A DNA stretch of 35,052 nt from JAAUTS01 sp038250235. Lineage in GTDB: Bacteria; Verrucomicrobiota; Verrucomicrobiia; Methylacidiphilales; JAAUTS01. The DNA lies in NCBI GenBank assembly GCA_038250235.1, contig JBBSCO010000029.1, positions 1 through 35,052 of the forward strand, in the 5' to 3' direction. Under the pieces are notes generated by a model. That model did no database searches. It saw only the letters and a list, made by a program, of their open reading frames with translations, and was not told the origin of the DNA. Each line of letters begins with the position of its first letter. Position 1 is the stretch's first letter. Of the stretch, positions 8,138 through 15,974 are shown one piece after another. The position numbers and the translations under genes were made by a program.

Positions 8138-9587
8138 GAAGGTTGTTTTTAATAATTTTTTCAGCGGTCATACGTGCGCTGAGGAGAACAAGAGGGATGC
8201 CTCCGCCCGGATGGGTGGTGCCTCCGGCAAAATAGAGATTGGCATGATCAGGGGATTGCAGCGGGGGACGCCAGAGGGCGGTCAGGGGGGAGTGTGAGGC
8301 CCAGCCGTAAAGGGCGCCTTCCGTGCTGACATCGCGCGCGGCGAAATCTGCCGGAGTAAAAAGGTGGCGGCAGGTGATGTTTTGGGCGAGGTCATGTAGT
8401 CCGTGTTGTTCAAGACGCCGGACTACGGCATCGGCGAAACCTGGACCCTGTTTTTTCCAATCAATGCTGCGTGTGTTGGCGGGCGCATTGACCAGGACGA
8501 AAAAATTATCGCAACCCTCAGGTGCATGGTCTGTGTCGCTGCGGGAGGTTATACTGATGTAAATGGTGGGATCGTCGGGAAAAGTTTTGTCCTCGAAAAG
8601 CTGGGCGAATTCGCGGGGATAATCCCTGCTGAAAAAGAGGTTGTGATGGCCCAGTTGGGGATAGCGGCGTTTGACCCCCAGCAACATGACAAAACCTGAA
8701 AGGGAGAGTTCCTGGCGCGACATGCGGAGGGATTGTTTCCGGTGGCCGGGCACACGAATCCAATCCCGGTAGGCACGGATGACGTCGCCGTTGACGATGA
8801 CGATGTCAGCCTGGTGGGTTAGCCCATCCCGGGTCTGCGCGCCTTTTTCGTCGTAACGGATGACTTCGGTATTGTAGTGAAACGTGATACCCCGTTCACG
8901 GGCCAGGTTGTTGAGGATTTCCGGAATCCGTGCCATTCCGCCCTCGACATACCAGCCGCCAAAGCGGGCTTCGACGTAGGGAATGACGTTGAAGGTGGCG
9001 GGAGCGAGATAGGGGCTGCTGCCGTTGTAGGTGGCAAAGCGCTGGAAGATCTGGCGGAGGCGGGGGTCGGAGAAGTGGGCGTTGACTTTGGTGGCAAGGG
9101 ATTGGAAGGTGGCGACTTTGGGCAGGTGTTTAAGTTTGTGCCACTGGGAAGGTTGCAAAGCTTTCCAGAAATCCTCCGGCGGGTGCATGAGGAAGGCTTC
9201 GGCGGACAGGTCGTAGATTCCAGAGCAGTATTTAAGGAATTTGGAGACGTCGGCCCGGCGGAAGAAGTGTTCGTCTTCGTCCAGGCTAAAGCCGTCATCC
9301 CAGAAATAGCGGCAGATTGGATCGACCTTTTTGAGCTTGAGATGGTCTTCGCGTTTCAGGCCCAGATTCTCGAAAAGTTCATCCAGGATGAAAGGCATGG
9401 TGAGCAGGGAGGGTCCCATATCCCAGCGGAAACCGTTTGCCCGGTGTTCCTGGAGTTTACCGCCGGGGTGGCTGTTTTTTTCCAGAACCGTGACCTGGGC
9501 TCCGGCCTGTTGCAGGCGGAGAGCTGAGGCGAGACCTGCAAGGCCGGCTCCGATGACGAGAACTCTGGGTTGATGGGATAATTTCAC
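8130..9587 (-). CDS. crtI: Phytoene desaturase family FAD enzyme (CrtI/CrtN/CrtD-like)
   Basis: An FAD-dependent flavoprotein of about 485 residues that desaturates phytoene or dehydrosqualene, or a hydroxy-carotenoid. The Rossmann dinucleotide motif VIGAGLAGLASALRLQQAG is close to the N-terminus, followed by VLEKNSHPGGKL and the WDMGPSLLTMP signature. The C-terminal FAD motif YFAGGTTHPGGGIPLVLLS is intact. I place the start at GTG 9587, with GGGAGG three bases upstream (9591-9596); a TTG at 9629 would add 14 residues unlike the family. It is the only desaturase visible, so either it carries out all steps or partners lie elsewhere. It leads a two-gene minus-strand unit with cruF. Confidence 0.9.
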   Translation of the reverse strand: MKLSHQPRVLVIGAGLAGLASALRLQQAGAQVTVLEKNSHPGGKLQEHRANGFRWDMGPSLLTMPFILDELFENLGLKREDHLKLKKVDPICRYFWDDGFSLDEDEHFFRRADVSKFLKYCSGIYDLSAEAFLMHPPEDFWKALQPSQWHKLKHLPKVATFQSLATKVNAHFSDPRLRQIFQRFATYNGSSPYLAPATFNVIPYVEARFGGWYVEGGMARIPEILNNLARERGITFHYNTEVIRYDEKGAQTRDGLTHQADIVIVNGDVIRAYRDWIRVPGHRKQSLRMSRQELSLSGFVMLLGVKRRYPQLGHHNLFFSRDYPREFAQLFEDKTFPDDPTIYISITSRSDTDHAPEGCDNFFVLVNAPANTRSIDWKKQGPGFADAVVRRLEQHGLHDLAQNITCRHLFTPADFAARDVSTEGALYGWASHSPLTALWRPPLQSPDHANLYFAGGTTHPGGGIPLVLLSARMTAEKIIKNNLHD

Positions 9588-9627
9588 AGACCTCCCAAAG
9601 ATAAGACTGGTGTAACGGCTGTAAAAC

Positions 9628-9639
9628 AAGAATATTCTT
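9628..9639. promoter_or_regulatory. Perfect 12-bp palindrome in the crtI/plsC divergent promoter region
   Basis: AAGAATATTCTT lies in the 64-base spacer between the divergent crtI start (9587) and the acyltransferase start (9652). A perfect palindrome in a divergent spacer is a reasonable operator candidate for joint control of both carotenoid units. No regulator gene is adjacent. Confidence 0.4.
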
Positions 9640-9651
9640 CAGGCATTTCCC

Positions 9652-10374
9652 GTGTTACCAATGTTCCATACGCTATTTAATCAATTTCTCTGCCTGATCG
9701 CCAAGATTCTTTTCCTGCTGACCGCGCGTATTACATTGATCGGGCTGAAAAAAGTGCCGCGAGGACCCTACCTGTTGGTTTGTAATCATATCAGTCATTT
9801 TGATCCTCCCTTTGTGGCTTCGTTTTTCCCCCGGAAACTGGATTTTATGGCGATGCGTGATTTGTTCAAGAATCCCGTGCTGGGTTTCATTTTCCGCATG
9901 GCCGACATGTTTCCGGTCAGCCGTGGAAAAACCGACATGGATGCCGTGAGGGTCACCCTGCAACGGCTTGAATGGGAACGTATTGTCTGCATTTTTCCTG
10001 AAGGCGGGCTGAGAACGGGGAAGGATTCGGTTCTGGAAGGAAGCCCGCTGAAGACCGGTGCCACGATTTTGGCAGAGATGGCGGCGGTTCCGGTGCGGGC
10101 CTGCCTGGTGCTGGGCACGGACCGTTACTATAGCTGGAAGTTTTGGGAAAGAATTGATCTGGTGATGATACTGGGGGAAGAAATTGTCTCCCGTCCGGAA
10201 CTGCGGGGGAGGGCGTCCCGCGATGATCTGAATGCCAGGATTGAACATTCTTTAAGGGGGCTCTATGCAGTGGCGCAAAAGTTGGCGTTGTTTCATGAAG
10301 GGCTGGTTCCACGGACGGCGCAAATGCGTTGGACCGAGGCGGAAATGAAGGCCGGGAAGGGGATTTCTTCATGA
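9652..10374 (+). CDS. 1-acylglycerol-3-phosphate acyltransferase family protein
   Basis: A 240-residue PlsC-type acyltransferase. The HX4D motif is NHISHFD (H46, D51), and the acceptor block is FPEGGLRTG near residue 117; FPVSRG before it is also canonical. An N-terminal hydrophobic segment (10-30) would anchor it in the inner membrane. GTG at 9652 or ATG at 9661 could start it. Its stop overlaps the next gene's start (ATGA), which indicates coupling. Because it shares a promoter region with crtI it may acylate a carotenoid, but it resembles ordinary PlsC more than the first acyltransferase does and could serve phospholipid synthesis. Confidence 0.82.
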   Translation: MLPMFHTLFNQFLCLIAKILFLLTARITLIGLKKVPRGPYLLVCNHISHFDPPFVASFFPRKLDFMAMRDLFKNPVLGFIFRMADMFPVSRGKTDMDAVRVTLQRLEWERIVCIFPEGGLRTGKDSVLEGSPLKTGATILAEMAAVPVRACLVLGTDRYYSWKFWERIDLVMILGEEIVSRPELRGRASRDDLNARIEHSLRGLYAVAQKLALFHEGLVPRTAQMRWTEAEMKAGKGISS

Positions 10375-11354
10375 AGAAGTTTTTTCAGGATTCCTGGGCC
10401 AAGACGCTGGACGGGGTTTCTTTCGGCATGATCAACGCCCTTCAATTGAGGGGGAAAGCCGGGAGTCATGGAGTGGATGACTTTGAGAGGTATTTTCGTA
10501 AATGGCAGGATGTTTCGTTTGAGGAATTTTATGCAGTTCCGGAGTGTCCGCAGTTGGAAGGGCTGCCGGAGCGGGGGGCTTTTTCGTGTGCCAGTCCACT
10601 GACGACAGGTTGTGAGGAGAACGACCGTCTGCACATGGACATCTGGCTGGGGCCCAAGGGTTGGAGATCCCCTGCAATGTTCATGTTGCATGGACACATG
10701 TCGGTCAGCGATGTGGGTTACCGCCTGTGGGCGTCCAAACTGAACAAGCTGGGTTGGACCGCCGTGTTTTTTCATCTGCCTTATCATTATGGACGCCGAC
10801 CCAAGGGGGTGCTCAGCGGTGAGATGGCTCTTACCTCCAACCTGATCAGGACTTCCACAGGCATCCAGCAGGCTGTGGTGGAGTTGAGGGCGGTTTCACA
10901 ACTTTTGCAAAAACGGGGCTGCCCTAACATCGGGCTATGGGCTACGAGTTATGGCGGATGGATTGCGGGCCTGTTGGTTTCTTTGGAAAAAAGTCTGAGC
11001 ACGGCCTGGTTGCTGGAACCGATCACGGATGTGGATTGGGCTATCTGGGAATCACCTGCCACCATTGTTCTGAGAAGACAACTCAGGGAGCGGGGGATCA
11101 GTCGTGAGATGGTGCGTTTTCACACATCCAAAGTATGCCCCGGCCACCAGAAACCCTTGATACCTGCGGAGAGGATTCTTTTGTTGGCAGGAACCTTTGA
11201 CCGGATCGCCCGCCCTGAAACCATCCGGGAGTTGAGCCGGAAATGGCAGGGATCCCACTATGCGGAATTCAGGCAGGGGCATGTGGGTTACCAGCTCATG
11301 CCGGAAAGCCTGAGGATCGCACAGGAAAAGTTTCCTGAGTTGTTTGTGTCCTGA
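10371..11354 (+). CDS. Alpha/beta hydrolase of unknown substrate
   Basis: A 327-residue product starting at ATG 10371, which overlaps the previous stop (ATGA) and has AAGGGG 8 bases upstream. The hydrolase fold is recognisable: an oxyanion-region MFMLHGHMS, PYHYGRRPKG, a nucleophile elbow GLWATSYGGW (serine after ATSYGG), LLAGTFDRIARPE with a candidate acid, and GHVGY with the histidine. The GRRP block is reminiscent of the ABHD18/DUF2048 group. No signal peptide is evident. Coupling to an acyltransferase and position in the carotenoid region suggest hydrolysis or trimming of an acyl ester, but this is only inferred. Confidence 0.72.
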   Translation: MKKFFQDSWAKTLDGVSFGMINALQLRGKAGSHGVDDFERYFRKWQDVSFEEFYAVPECPQLEGLPERGAFSCASPLTTGCEENDRLHMDIWLGPKGWRSPAMFMLHGHMSVSDVGYRLWASKLNKLGWTAVFFHLPYHYGRRPKGVLSGEMALTSNLIRTSTGIQQAVVELRAVSQLLQKRGCPNIGLWATSYGGWIAGLLVSLEKSLSTAWLLEPITDVDWAIWESPATIVLRRQLRERGISREMVRFHTSKVCPGHQKPLIPAERILLLAGTFDRIARPETIRELSRKWQGSHYAEFRQGHVGYQLMPESLRIAQEKFPELFVS

Positions 11355-11427
11355 CTGGAAAACCAAATAATGGGCAGCCATGCGATGAGACATTGCCTTG
11401 GTATGAATTTTGACTACGTTGATCCCC

Positions 11428-12606
11428 ATGGAAGTAACGGCAGCCTCGGTTTGTATCAGAGGAACCTATGATGAAGAGGTGGTGAGAGATGTTGCCGCCC
11501 GACTGAGGCAGGAACTGGCTGTGCCGGCGACCTGTGCTTTTGTTTTCGCCTCTGTGGATTATGCTGATCATCTGGAAGACTTTATCGAAACCCTGCGGCT
11601 GTACGGCCATATTCCTGAAGTATTCGGTTGCACTGGAAGAGGGGTGATCGGGTCGGAAATCGAGCATGAGGAAGGCCCTGGTTTTTCCGTTCTCCTGTTG
11701 AGCTTGCCCGACACCCGGTTACATGTCCGCACCTTTGGGCGGGAGGAAGTGAAAAATTTTAATGAGGCCAATGACTGGAAATCCTGGGCCGGGGTGGAAG
11801 TGGACAAAGTGAATAGCTGGCTCGCCTTCGTCAATCCTTTGGTCATTAACATTGAGGGTTGGCTTTCCTTCTGGAACAAGGCTTATCCCGGAGTGCCCTG
11901 CCTTGGAGGCCTGGCCAGCAGCAGTCTTCGGACTGAGGGAATCAGCGTGTTTCATAATGAGGATGTGGTTGAAGGTGGTTTACTGGTGGGACTGTCGGGG
12001 GCGACGATTTGCGAGCCTCTGGTCAGCCAAGGCTGTCGCCCCATCGGGGAGCCCTTTACCATCACCCAGGTCGACAGGAATGTGGTTTACCAACTCGGAG
12101 GTAAATCAGCTTTCGAAGTCTTGAACACTGTCATCTCGGAAATGACTGATGAAGAACGGGCAAGGGCCAAAGGGAATGTTTTTGCCGGATTGGCCACGTC
12201 GGAATATCTGGACGATTACAAGCAGGGCGATTTTCTGGTGCGGAATATCCTGGGGGCTGATCCCGAAAGTGGCGGCGTGGTCATCGGGTCGCTACCCCGA
12301 TTGGGGCAGACGTTACAATATCAGATGAGGGACTGTTCGTCAGCTATGAAGGAGATGGAACATTTGTTGGTGGAAAGGAAAGGGAAGCCCAGGCCGATGG
12401 CCTCCCTGGTCTTTAGCTGTATCGGAAGAGGAGCCTCTTTTTTCGGTCAGGAAAATTATGATCCCGGCATGCTGGCCAAGTATTTGGGGAGACATCCCAG
12501 CGCGGGCTTTTTTTGCAACGGGGAAGTGGGCCCCGTGGCCGGACAGAACTTCATTCATGGTTACACAATGACTGCGGGTTTATTCCGGATGGCTGACAAC
12601 CTGTGA
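11428..12606 (+). CDS. FIST-domain protein (FIST_N plus FIST_C)
   Basis: About 392 residues. The N-terminal half (AFVFASVDYADHLEDF, VFGCTGRGVIGSE) matches the FIST_N domain. The C-terminal half ends with GRGASFFGQENYDPG, SAGFFCNGEVGPV and FIHGYTMTAGLF, typical of FIST_C. FIST is a ligand-sensing domain proposed to bind small molecules such as amino acids, often fused to kinases or chemotaxis modules. Here it stands alone. ATG 11428 is the likely start; a TTG at 11410 would add six residues, and neither has a clear ribosome site. It follows the hydrolase on the same strand by 73 bases. The nearest kinase is at 15975 and is not obviously linked. Confidence 0.82.
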   Translation: MEVTAASVCIRGTYDEEVVRDVAARLRQELAVPATCAFVFASVDYADHLEDFIETLRLYGHIPEVFGCTGRGVIGSEIEHEEGPGFSVLLLSLPDTRLHVRTFGREEVKNFNEANDWKSWAGVEVDKVNSWLAFVNPLVINIEGWLSFWNKAYPGVPCLGGLASSSLRTEGISVFHNEDVVEGGLLVGLSGATICEPLVSQGCRPIGEPFTITQVDRNVVYQLGGKSAFEVLNTVISEMTDEERARAKGNVFAGLATSEYLDDYKQGDFLVRNILGADPESGGVVIGSLPRLGQTLQYQMRDCSSAMKEMEHLLVERKGKPRPMASLVFSCIGRGASFFGQENYDPGMLAKYLGRHPSAGFFCNGEVGPVAGQNFIHGYTMTAGLFRMADNL

Positions 12607-12673
12607 CAGTTCTGCTTTCATTCGTTTTATCCATGGACGCCATCGCGTTTTTGACCTTGAATGACCTCTGAAA

Positions 12674-13399
12674 ATGGACGGTATCAAAAAGAAAGAATCG
12701 GCTCCGTTTGTCTGGATCAGAAATAACTTTTTGACCGGCCTGTGTGTCGTCATCCCCCTGTTTGCCACTTTCTGGATTCTGAAATTTCTTTACCGGGTCA
12801 TGAGCGGTTTTGCCGAAAAACTTGTTCAGACATTAGTTGTGATCTACGAGCCTCTGATCCCCCGCTTTATTATTGTGGATGGAACCATCCCTTTTGCTTC
12901 TTTACTGATCACCCTGTCGGCTGTTGTCGGAGTTGGTCTTTTGGCCACCAATATATTAGGGAAAAAAATCGTGGGATGGCTGGAAGCGGGGCTGCTCCGG
13001 GTGCCTTTGGTCAATCTGATTTATCCCGTGGCCAAGCAGGTCATGGATTCCCTGAAGGAAATTGGAGGCACACAAACGGAAGAAACCCGCAAGCCGGTGG
13101 TTTTTCTTCCCTATCCGGGGGTCAAAGGTTACCTGATCGGATTTCAAACCGGCCGGTTCCGGGGCAATGAAGGCAAGGCCATGGTCACCGTTTTCCTTCC
13201 TACAGCTCCGAACCCCATTACGGGATTTGTACTGGTTTTCGAGGAGAAAGATGTCGTGAAAACAGACTTGAAATATGAGGATGCCTGGAAAATGGTGGTT
13301 TCCGGCGGCCTGGTCGTGCCGCGAAATTTCAATCTCGGAACCACAGCCATCCCAGTAGTCCCAGACCCAATACCAGCCGATACCATGCAAAAGGAATGA
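12674..13399 (+). CDS. DUF502 family membrane protein
   Basis: A 241-residue protein with two membrane helices (about 16-45 and 70-100), followed by a cytoplasmic or periplasmic beta-rich domain. The family signature VFLPTAPNPITGFVLVFEE is present, as are the helix pair NNFLTGLCVVIPLFATFWIL and LLRVPLVNLIYPVAKQVMD. The biochemical function of DUF502 proteins is unknown to me. Its last 71 bases overlap the 3' end of uppP on the other strand, so its final residues (roughly PVVPDPIPADTMQKE) are antisense to uppP coding sequence. Confidence 0.85.
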   Translation: MDGIKKKESAPFVWIRNNFLTGLCVVIPLFATFWILKFLYRVMSGFAEKLVQTLVVIYEPLIPRFIIVDGTIPFASLLITLSAVVGVGLLATNILGKKIVGWLEAGLLRVPLVNLIYPVAKQVMDSLKEIGGTQTEETRKPVVFLPYPGVKGYLIGFQTGRFRGNEGKAMVTVFLPTAPNPITGFVLVFEEKDVVKTDLKYEDAWKMVVSGGLVVPRNFNLGTTAIPVVPDPIPADTMQKE

Positions 13400-14156
13400 A
13401 GCTGTTGTTCCGGATGAAACCCAGGAGCCATTTGACCGCGATGAAGGCGACAATGGTGGAGACAACAAAGCCGATCAGAAACTGATCCACTTCACCCGGT
13501 GGCATGGAGCCATGTTCGTGGAGCTCGGAATAAAGGCTGTAGGCGCTGGCTGCCAGCAGAGTGGGAATACCGAGCAGGAAGGAGAATTCTGTTGCGGCCA
13601 TCCGTGAAGTTCCCAACAACATGGCGGCGATGATGGTTGAGGCGGATCGTGAACTTCCGGGAAATACAGCTGCGACAACCTGGGCCAGCCCGACCACAAT
13701 GGCAATCAACCAGCTGATTTTTTCATGAGGCTGATGTCTCTTCAAATGATATTCCGCGGCAAAAATGAGGAGGGCACCCACGAAAACCGCCCAGGCAATG
13801 GGAGCCGGATCGGAAGGCAATTTTAACCCGGCTTTTTTGCAAATCAGAGCCAGGATCATGGTTATGGCGAAAGCGGCGGCACCTTTGATCAGGTAATCGA
13901 AATTTTCAGGATCTCTCCAACCATGGAGCAGGAGCATAATTTTTTTCCAATAGATGAGGATTACCGCCAGGACTGCTCCCGACTGGATGCCCACATTAAA
14001 GAACTCACTGCGCGTTTCCCCAAAAAAATATTGGACAATGATGAGATGTCCGGTGGAGGAGATGGGAAGGAATTCGGTGATTCCTTCAACGATTCCGTAG
14101 ATGACGGTCTGCAACCATTCGGGCATAAGCTGATCAGCTTCGGTGTTTTCAGTCAC
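13329..14156 (-). CDS. uppP: Undecaprenyl-diphosphatase UppP (BacA)
   Basis: Dephosphorylates undecaprenyl diphosphate in the membrane, recycling the lipid carrier for peptidoglycan and surface polysaccharide; overexpression gives bacitracin resistance in related proteins. The 275-residue polytopic protein carries GIVEGITEFLPISSTGHL (21-38) with the catalytic glutamates and VFPGSSRSASTIIAAMLLG. The start is GTG 14156; ATG 14126 (MPEWLQ) is a good alternative, closer to the usual length. It converges on, and overlaps, the DUF502 gene by 71 bases, and is read in the same direction as the upstream transglutaminase-like gene, 39 bases away. Confidence 0.94.
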   Translation of the reverse strand: MTENTEADQLMPEWLQTVIYGIVEGITEFLPISSTGHLIIVQYFFGETRSEFFNVGIQSGAVLAVILIYWKKIMLLLHGWRDPENFDYLIKGAAAFAITMILALICKKAGLKLPSDPAPIAWAVFVGALLIFAAEYHLKRHQPHEKISWLIAIVVGLAQVVAAVFPGSSRSASTIIAAMLLGTSRMAATEFSFLLGIPTLLAASAYSLYSELHEHGSMPPGEVDQFLIGFVVSTIVAFIAVKWLLGFIRNNSFIPFAWYRLVLGLGLLGWLWFRD

Positions 14157-14195
14157 GTGCCAAGTGCAAAGGGAGAGGCGGGGTGTTTATTTCTT

Positions 14196-15890
14196 TTAGC
14201 GGTCGACAGCTGTGTACAATTTTTCAAATTCCTTATCCAGGATGCTGCCCCGTTCACGGTCTATTTTTTTATCGGCGTATTTCAGGGCATCTTCAGCCAT
14301 ATCTTTCTGTCCTTCTTCCAGGCAAGCCGTTACATAGGGTTGGATAATCTGGTAAAAAAGATTCCCTCCTCCTTTGTCATCGAACTTCCTGACCATTTTC
14401 TTGAATTCTTTTTCCGCTTCCACCCAATTTTTAGCTTCGAGTTGCTCGAAAATCGTGCCCGCTCCGACACCTATGCCGAGATCGAAGCGTTTGCGGCGGT
14501 TTTCGCGGATGATATCCTTTTTGAGGTCGGCTGCGAGAGGATCCTGGGCGCGGGTGAGCACTTCCAGAAGATGGTTCTGGCCTTCCACCTTCATGTCTGA
14601 ATTCTTGGCAAACTGCTGGATCCAGGATTCGTAAAAAGTCCTGAGACGTTCCGGTTCTGGATTCAGTTTGTCCAGGAAGAATTTCTGGTATTTCCATAAT
14701 TCAGGGTTTTCCGGGGCCAGATTGCGGGCGTTCTCGTAATAGGACAGAATGGTGGAGAGATCCTGCTGGTTGTTGCTTTTTTGAAAGGCCCAGACCAGGG
14801 CGGCCTGGCTGGCCTGTTCGTTCGGATTTTTTCCAAGATCACGAAAAAGGTATTCCAGCTCCGCGTCATTGATTGGGCGCCAGTTCTGCGGATCTGTGGC
14901 GTAGCCAATGGGATAGTTCTGACTTTCGTAACGACCACAATCCAGTTCCCATTTTCCTTGGCGGGCCATGAAGCCGAACCAGGCGTGGCCACCATCCGAA
15001 CCCTGGCCGGAGAAGTAGAGTGTAGGGACACCCCTTCCTTTACCGATCGCCGTTCCGTAATAGGCCTGGTCCACGCAAATGCCTCCGTTTTGTTCGATGT
15101 CCTGCAACTTGTAAGAAGGGTGGGTCCAAGTGTAACGGTTCGTTTTGACCCGCGGTGTGTCATAGATGATGGAAGAGAACGCCTTGTCCAGCTTCGAGCG
15201 GCTAAACTTGGATTTCTGGGCGTATCGCAATTCGTCCAGAGAGATGAGGGAGTCCACCATGAATTTCAATTCGGTGGGGCCGAGTTCCCTTAAATCCAGG
15301 TCGAGTTGCTTGGATTCGTTTGATTCGATGTAGAAGCGATAACGTTCGGACGGATCGGTGTTTCCGACCGGGACAGCTTCTGCTTTGACCTGGTGATGGG
15401 GCCAGGTTTTCGGGAATTCCTGATCGAAGACGATGGCGTATGCCACCGCGAGGGAAGAGTAATCTTTGGTTTTTTCGGGAAGTGTAAGATGAATGCGTGT
15501 CAGAATTTCCGTGGCTTTTGCGGCGTTATCGCCGGGACGGAGATGGCGAACCAGGAGGTGGGAAGCCTGGGGTATTTTTCCGAGATCTACGAAGGCTCCG
15601 GCCAACTCCGCATTATTGCGGATGATTTTGTTGGTTACTCCGAGACGGAGCCATGCCTGTGTATACAGCCAGGGTGTGAAATGAGGATTGTCGGTGAAGG
15701 ATTTGACCCCTTCATTCCTGTGGGTGTCTTCGAGTTGTTGATCAAGTTGGGTGAGGGCAGCCTCCCATTTTTCCGGGGAAGCATTCTGATCCCAAAACGC
15801 GTTGAGGGCTTCCTGGTCAAAGGCAGGAAGGCCGGCCTGGGCTGTAAAAACAGTCATTGTGTACAAAGCCGTAACCAGGAGGCGTGTCAT
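14196..15890 (-). CDS. Secreted transglutaminase-like protein with helical repeats
   Basis: A 564-residue protein when started at ATG 15890, which places a signal peptide (MTRLLVTALYTMTVFTAQA, cut before GLP) at the N-terminus. A transglutaminase/protease-like core is visible in the middle: QNGGICVDQAYYGTAIGKGRGVP with the Cys, GGHAWFGF with the His, and WELDCGRY with the Asp. After it, alpha-helical repeats of TPR type (NLAPENPELWKYQKFFLDKL and similar) run to the C-terminus. It is probably a periplasmic or surface cysteine peptidase or cross-linking enzyme. It is divergent from the histidine kinase gene by 84 bases. The target is unknown. Confidence 0.78.
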   Translation of the reverse strand: MTRLLVTALYTMTVFTAQAGLPAFDQEALNAFWDQNASPEKWEAALTQLDQQLEDTHRNEGVKSFTDNPHFTPWLYTQAWLRLGVTNKIIRNNAELAGAFVDLGKIPQASHLLVRHLRPGDNAAKATEILTRIHLTLPEKTKDYSSLAVAYAIVFDQEFPKTWPHHQVKAEAVPVGNTDPSERYRFYIESNESKQLDLDLRELGPTELKFMVDSLISLDELRYAQKSKFSRSKLDKAFSSIIYDTPRVKTNRYTWTHPSYKLQDIEQNGGICVDQAYYGTAIGKGRGVPTLYFSGQGSDGGHAWFGFMARQGKWELDCGRYESQNYPIGYATDPQNWRPINDAELEYLFRDLGKNPNEQASQAALVWAFQKSNNQQDLSTILSYYENARNLAPENPELWKYQKFFLDKLNPEPERLRTFYESWIQQFAKNSDMKVEGQNHLLEVLTRAQDPLAADLKKDIIRENRRKRFDLGIGVGAGTIFEQLEAKNWVEAEKEFKKMVRKFDDKGGGNLFYQIIQPYVTACLEEGQKDMAEDALKYADKKIDRERGSILDKEFEKLYTAVDR

Positions 15891-15974
15891 GCCAGGAGAA
15901 TGCCTGTTGCAGCAGGTGAATCCAACCAAAAGATTGCGCTTTGCTTTCCTGTGTTTATTTTAGGGAAACGACTC

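Noticed and set aside
15393..15974. Upstream extension of the histidine kinase frame
   Set aside because: It is antisense to the transglutaminase-like gene; a ribosome site and ATG at 15975 define the real start, and PAS homology begins only after it.
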